Below are positions 59,901 to 64,000 of a stretch of 64,000 nucleotides of DNA, one piece after another. Source of the stretch: Archegozetes longisetosus (taxonomy: Eukaryota > Arthropoda > Arachnida > Sarcoptiformes > Trhypochthoniidae). A model generated the notes under the pieces. The model had not been told where the DNA came from, made no database searches, and was given only the letters and a program-made list of their open reading frames with translations. Each line of letters begins with the position of its first letter. Position 1 is the stretch's first letter. Both the position numbers and the translations under genes were made by a program. The stretch covers positions 6,033,843 to 6,097,842 of the forward strand of contig JAEMBT020000003.1 in the NCBI GenBank assembly GCA_018873245.2. The letters run 5' to 3'.

Positions 59901-62900
59901 AAATAAATTCTTTCTAGGAAAATTATAAGTATTTGAGATAAAATATTATAATCATTTTAAACACATATTTCATAACTTTTAACATAAAAAATGTGGAAAA
60001 TAATGTTTTCGCTGTTTTTGATTAGTTTTCTAGACTTTTGATTCCGTATTTAAGAATACTTTGAAAAATACGTAACTTGAAACTTAATGCATATTTTAAA
60101 ACATGAATTTTATGCACGCAATCAATACGATTGAATAGCTTAAAAAGAACCTCTAAATTCATAAATCATGAAACAAATGAACAAATCAATAGAATTATTT
60201 CAAATTTTATGCTTATTTTAGTAATTTTAAAAATTTTCGTATTAATGATTTATAACACTAATGAACCTAACTTTTCATCAATACTCTATTGTTGAGTTAA
60301 TGCAATTTGCAAATTATAACTTTGTGCATGTCAAAAATTTTTCCTTTTGTAAGCCTATGAAAGTCATAAAGTTTTCCCCAAAAATGTTTATTTCCTCTTT
60401 TCTTCATTAATTAACATGATTTTAGCGTTTTCCCTGGATTTTAGATTTAGCGCCGAAAGAGCGCATAAAGAGCTTTTTGGCGTTAATTAGCACCAAAATA
60501 GCTTTGGCCGATAAAAATACACGCCAAACAGCTTGTATTTTGTTCTGAAGCTTCGAGAATGCTTTTAAATGTTGTGAAAACAACTAAAAGTTTGATTAAT
60601 GTTTACTTTAGATTATTGGTTCAATCAGAAAACCCTAGAGTTTTGAAGGTTCAAGATTGACTATAATCGTTGATTGACTAAATTGACTCTTATTTAATTT
60701 TTAAAATATGGTGTTCAGTAAAATTGATTACAAAACACCAAGTCTAATACTGGGACCATATTATAAAAGAGTTGAACATGATCTAAAAAAGGTCTGAATT
60801 AATAATTTAGAATCTATCTACATTGAATTCTATTGGGAAATGCTTTAAATTCGATCATATCAACATTGAAAAAGTGGAATAACAGTAATAAATATAAATG
60901 TGAAAAGTGTTGGTATCTCAAAATTGTCTGATGCTTAAAAAGTTTCCTATCAAACTGATTCTTAACATTGCTTATTTGATCGAGTACTTGGAGTGATATA
61001 TTTGTTGAGCCAATTGGGAAATAAATGTTCATCAAATATATCGTTATGACACAAAGAGCTGTAAAAACTATTCGCTGGTATTGGTAGGAGATATAGATAT
61101 GTTGTTATTGATTTGTTTAGCATTTTTGCCATACAGATCGCACATCAATTTTAATTGAGGTTATTTGTTGCTTCTCTAGAGACTCAAACATATGTATATA
61201 TCTATTGAGGAAGTTATAGTGGTAACAATTTATATAAATATCGTCTATTTATCCTATCATCGCTACTATACTAATACTTTTTTATGTCTACTATATATAC
61301 CTTTCAAATGCATTTCTCAACATAATTGAACTAAACTGTCATTAGGAAAAACTAACTACGGATAGGTTTTACACGGAATAATACTAGCTTTATATAGACT
61401 CTCTTATCTGCCTGATCCAAAAAATGATAACACTTCATTTTAATCACTTTTCATTATTAATCATATCCAAATAACCTGTGCTCCTATGTAATCATCAAAT
61501 TTACTATTCATTCTTTTTTCCATTAATTCTTCCACAAAATTAAATAAATAAACCAGAAGGACTTCATCTCAAAGATCAAATGTGAACGTTTGCTGCTAAC
61601 TGTAAAGCATAATAAAAATAGACAAGTATCACAGTAATTGTGTCTTGTATTTTTCTCATGTAAATCCCATATTAATCATATGAACCAATTAATCCTATCA
61701 ACTGAATCATTACTGAAAATATACCATTCTCTTAGAAACTTGCGCTTTTAGTATTATTTCGTTTTATGTTTGTCTTGAAAAGCAAAAAAGTTTTACTTTC
61801 AATTTAAATCACGCTCTAATCCCTGTTTTAAACATAAACTGGGACTCTTATTAATATGAAGGTTGCAATTTACTTACAATTACAGCAGTCATAAACGTTA
61901 TTCACATTTTAATCACTCAACTTTTTCAATATAGCTCTTAACATACAATTTCAAATTTCTTTTTTCAATCAAAAGAGTCTTAATTAATATAATGCTTAAA
62001 ATTAGATGCCATTCACAAGCATAAGACATTTTTAGTTACGTCAGTGGCTTAAATTCAAGAGTTTGTAAATTTTTAATTTCAGTCATTTTATTTATATGAG
62101 CAGAAGTACAGGAAATGTAAGTTTTCTTTTCAAATGATCACTCAAATGGACACTAATCTCAACATACAATAGACAGAATGATTGCAAAGAAGATTCACTT
62201 TCTCTAAATGTGATTTGAAGAAATAAATTACAAATCTCATATCATTCAAATCATAAGCCTTCCGAGCAGGTATTCATGCAGATTCCTCTACTTTCTCCCA
62301 AAAATACTTTAAGTTCCAAAGACAAAAGTTTGAGACAATTTCTAGAAGAGATATCATGAAAATACTAAACACAATTCTGTTCGTTAGCCGTTAAGAATTT
62401 TATAAAATGGTCAAATTCTTGGCTTATTCTAAAAGGATTTTTTGAATGGATGCTCCATTTTTAAACACATTTATTTAGTTTTGCAACAAAATAGGATGAT
62501 CGTATAAATAATGTTTGAGAAGCTTTCCTATTTCATGATAAGGAATAACACAAAAAACACGAACATAGAAATCATTAATGTTAGCTTATTGGAAATTCTC
62601 AAATTGACAAATCTTTTACGTCTTCACGAATGTGTTGTAAGGTTTTTATTTATATCTATACTTAATCGAAATTTTTTCAGTGCCTCACCTTTGTGTTTTG
62701 TGGTAGGCTAAATATATTTGATTAAAAAACTGAAATTCAATCATTTTTTATTCTTTATTTTCCGGATATTGAACAAATGATTAAGAATGAAATGTTACGT
62801 AGCGTGCTCTACTTCAGAAAGTATTCAATTTAATTAAACTATTTTCTGCTGCAAACACGATAGAAACACGGACTAAAAAGACTTGTAGCGCCAGACTTGT

Positions 62901-64000
62901 ATATTCCAATCGATCGCATAGTTTACATTCATATCTATTATCTCTATTTCGTTTTTGCTTATCTCTCAAATCCGAATCACCAAATTGACTTGTTTTAGTC
63001 ACTTTTAAATTCAATTTGTAACTCCAAGTCTTATTTGCGGTGCTTTTTCAAAACCTCGTTTCTAATGGGTTTTCAAAATCTCATTTCTAATGGTTTCTCA
63101 ATTTGGAGAAACTAATTAGAAATGACTGAATTACTGGTATGGAAATAGTAAAGATTGATAATTTGTGATGGTCAAACTGTAGAAAGAATGATGAAACCTG
63201 ATTAAAGATCGAATTTATTAACAGCTCCTCACAGTCCACAACGGAAGAAACTTTCCCTGCGTATGAAAAGTTTATCATTGGATAGTCCAGAATCGACAGA
63301 GCATGTACTAAATAGGAAACATCAAGTTTATCATCATATGCCGCATTGCAACAGTTCACACAGTCAATGTATGAAATTAACTTTATTTCATATCGCACTA
63401 TAACATACAATTTTACACTACATTTTTATTACACCACTACTTCCAAATTTTCTCTCTTATAACTTTTCACTATTCTTAATTCTTCTTATAATCTAATTCT
63501 GATACTGAGCTAACAACTTATAGCATATAATAGAGTATTTTGCTTAATCACGTAGAAAGTGTTCAGATTTGATGAGTAGTGTCTCGGAAGATTTGACAGA
63601 TCCATTTTGGATGATGAGCTCAATAATATTGAACAAAGCATAATTGTTAATTCAATTTTGACATAGCACTTCTCCGTTTCAGCTGTAGAGAGTAGTACTA
63701 AGATTCCAATATAAGATATTCGTAAGTGTTTGTAGACACTAATCCTTATTATCCTGATTCTCTAAAAGCTCCTCAAAGTCCAGTACATTCGAGAAAATTT
63801 TTATTTGGCAAGCAAAACAGGATGTGTTCGGTTGATTTGCCGGATACTAACGAAAAATCAAGTGCTTCTCCTTCTCCGTGTCCGTCACCAGTAAGACAAT
63901 AAACTCATTATAGATCCTATTAGTTCAGCTAAAATAACTGTTTTCTTCTTTAGAAACCACAACGACTTTTGCCAACAAACATATTCGTAGTCCTCTATAA
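42272..64000 (+). CDS. STAC-family adaptor (C1 + SH3), partial at right edge
   Basis: Coding exons 42272-42381, 51934-52064, 52179-52264, 52330-52411, 58117-58365, 63225-63368, 63736-63890 and 63954 to the edge join in frame for 334 residues and then run off. Residues 1-58 are basic and Ser/Asn-rich. The C1 domain (59-108; HAFQENTYKKITACDVC, GLKCKLCKMNVH) matches STAC1 (HAFQEYIFKKPTFCDVC). FVDPVYQSLKAAAEARR (145-161) matches the STAC motif VDPVYETL. Ser-rich linkers include SPQRKKLSLRMKSLSLDSPE and SPVHSRKFLFGKQ. The last residues, TNIFVVLY, open the SH3 domain. STAC proteins support L-type Ca2+ channel function in muscle and neurons. The joins at 63368 and 63736 rest on phase only. Introns reach 9.6 kb. 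Confidence 0.85.
42923..42946. repeat. (TC)n microsatellite
   Basis: About 12 TC units in STAC intron 1. Confidence 0.9.
45367..45400. repeat. 9-bp tandem repeat (ATATACACT)
   Basis: Three exact units and a partial fourth in STAC intron 1. Confidence 0.85.
45896..45950. repeat. Hairpin with 13-bp perfect outer stem
   Basis: TGCCATAAAGTGC (45896-45908) pairs with 45938-45950. Inside, GTAAT and ATTAC form a 5-bp inner stem around a 9-nt loop, separated from the outer stem by a 5x5 internal loop. It may be a tiny MITE or a chance hairpin; a small-RNA precursor is possible but the stem is short. Confidence 0.45.
46271..46430. repeat. pogo/Tigger-like repeat fragment, copy 2
   Basis: Aligns with 6478-6650: GTACCTCGGTACAGTGAACC at the left, then TTTATAGTGAGATATCGTTA and CAGCCATTCACTA near the right. 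Non-coding. Confidence 0.5.
50533..50667. repeat. MITE-like element with 10-bp inverted ends
   Basis: CTACCCATTC at the left is inverted at 50658-50667. The interior repeats CAATAAT/CAATAGT words. About 135 bp; the family is unknown. Confidence 0.4.
53474..53552. repeat. 16-bp tandem repeat
   Basis: About five units of ACTTCATTACWGTTAG, with W alternating between A and T in the first copies. Confidence 0.85.
55143..55203. repeat. 8-bp tandem repeat (TTCYGYTA)
   Basis: Seven to eight units such as TTCCGTTA, TTCCGCTA, TTCTGTTA and TTCTGCTA, with one disturbed unit in the middle. Confidence 0.8.
55263..55364. repeat. Nested inverted repeats
   Basis: ATATTAAATATTCAAAT (55284-55300) is inverted at 55348-55364, and AGAATAGTAA (55263-55272) is inverted at 55331-55340. 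AT-rich, so part of the pairing could be chance. Confidence 0.5.
56402..56696 (+). CDS. Candidate small two-exon gene nested in STAC intron 4, unknown function
   Basis: Exons 56402-56527 and 56589-56696 flank a 61-nt intron (TTG|GTGCGT...ATTTTCAG) at phase 0 and give 77 residues. The stop TAA overlaps an AATAAA poly(A) signal (56692-56697). The stretch has more CpG and a more codon-like composition than its surroundings. Exon 1 encodes a basic start (SQTRPHSRSNDVTRK) and a likely helix (LANIEDLLKSYREINLEYKN). Exon 2 begins MSRVTSSIVSTDSCDREEPS and ends in a hydrophobic segment. I do not recognise the family. It lies on the same strand as the host gene, so an alternative STAC first exon is also possible, although the second exon closes with a stop. 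Chance open frames of this size are common in AT-rich DNA, which limits confidence. Confidence 0.4.
56869..56898. repeat. (GA)n microsatellite
   Basis: Fifteen GA units, 170 bp beyond the candidate nested gene. Confidence 0.9.
58366..63224 (+). other. STAC intron 5 (4.86 kb)
   Basis: AT-rich. It holds three imperfect repeats of an ATCGCATATTTTTTC-like word at 58968-59022, a MITE family B copy at 59573-59717, and a slightly GC-richer patch with GCGCC/GGCG words at 60430-60530. I can support no gene. Confidence 0.6.
59573..59717 (+). mobile_element. MITE family B, copy 3 (about 145 bp)
   Basis: Left end TATAGTAAGGTCTGTTTAAC, right end AACTGTA. It aligns with 35885-36029 in the same orientation and with 19677-19805 in reverse. 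Confidence 0.55.

Noticed and set aside
62814..63014. 66-codon minus-strand frame in STAC intron 5 with a CKLC motif
   Set aside because: No ATG start in frame, low complexity, and two Cys alone do not make a zinc finger.
1..64000. tRNA, rRNA, CRISPR, operon or prophage-like features
   Set aside because: No B-box-like tRNA core, rRNA block or direct-repeat/spacer array was seen on either strand, and the window is clearly animal nuclear DNA.

Overview
The window is nuclear DNA of an animal. It is AT-rich, its genes are split by GT-AG introns, and the proteins are metazoan: a TFIID subunit, a plasma-membrane Na+/Ca2+ exchanger, a MAST kinase, a STAC adaptor and a nuclear-encoded complex I subunit. 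Intron sizes fall into two groups (about 48-150 nt, plus a few of 5-10 kb), and the proteins resemble those of arthropods and vertebrates. An arthropod, perhaps a mite, is my best guess, but the sequence does not fix the species.

Layout: SAP30BP (+) and TAF13 (+) are single-exon genes at 1.0-3.9 kb. The Na+/Ca2+ exchanger (-, 2 exons) is at 7.3-10.1 kb. From 10 to 20 kb there is a repeat-rich gap. It holds a MITE with clear ends and a nearly complete but broken PIF/Harbinger transposon (16627-19025), inserted in one arm of an older long inverted repeat. A Phafin (PLEKHF) gene (+, 7 exons) and an NDUFV3-like complex I gene (-, 2 exons) converge at 20.1-22.6 kb. The MAST kinase gene (+, 8 coding exons) spans 25.4-35.7 kb. 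The branched-chain E2 gene DBT (+, 4 exons) and a SAMD1-like chromatin-reader gene (-, 8 exons) converge at 37.4-41.6 kb. A STAC-family gene (+) starts at about 41.6-42.3 kb, probably from a promoter shared with the SAMD1-like gene. It runs off the right edge, where its SH3 domain has just begun. Its introns hold satellites, MITEs and one candidate nested two-exon gene (56402-56696).

The genes are ordinary housekeeping and signalling genes and do not form a functional cluster. SAP30BP, TAF13 and the SAMD1-like protein act in the nucleus. NDUFV3 and DBT are mitochondrial. The exchanger and STAC both touch calcium handling, but nothing links them physically. I see no tRNA, rRNA, CRISPR array or prokaryotic feature.

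I did not find a clearly new biological system. The points most worth a second look are the SAMD1-like protein, which carries a MOZ-type double PHD finger between its winged-helix and SAM domains; the nested small gene; the Harbinger element, whose target duplication and empty site can both be read, and whose transposase frameshift falls on the second catalytic Asp; and several MITE families, one with a copy in the MAST 3' UTR. All exon joins were made by eye from splice signals, phase and protein similarity recalled from known families.
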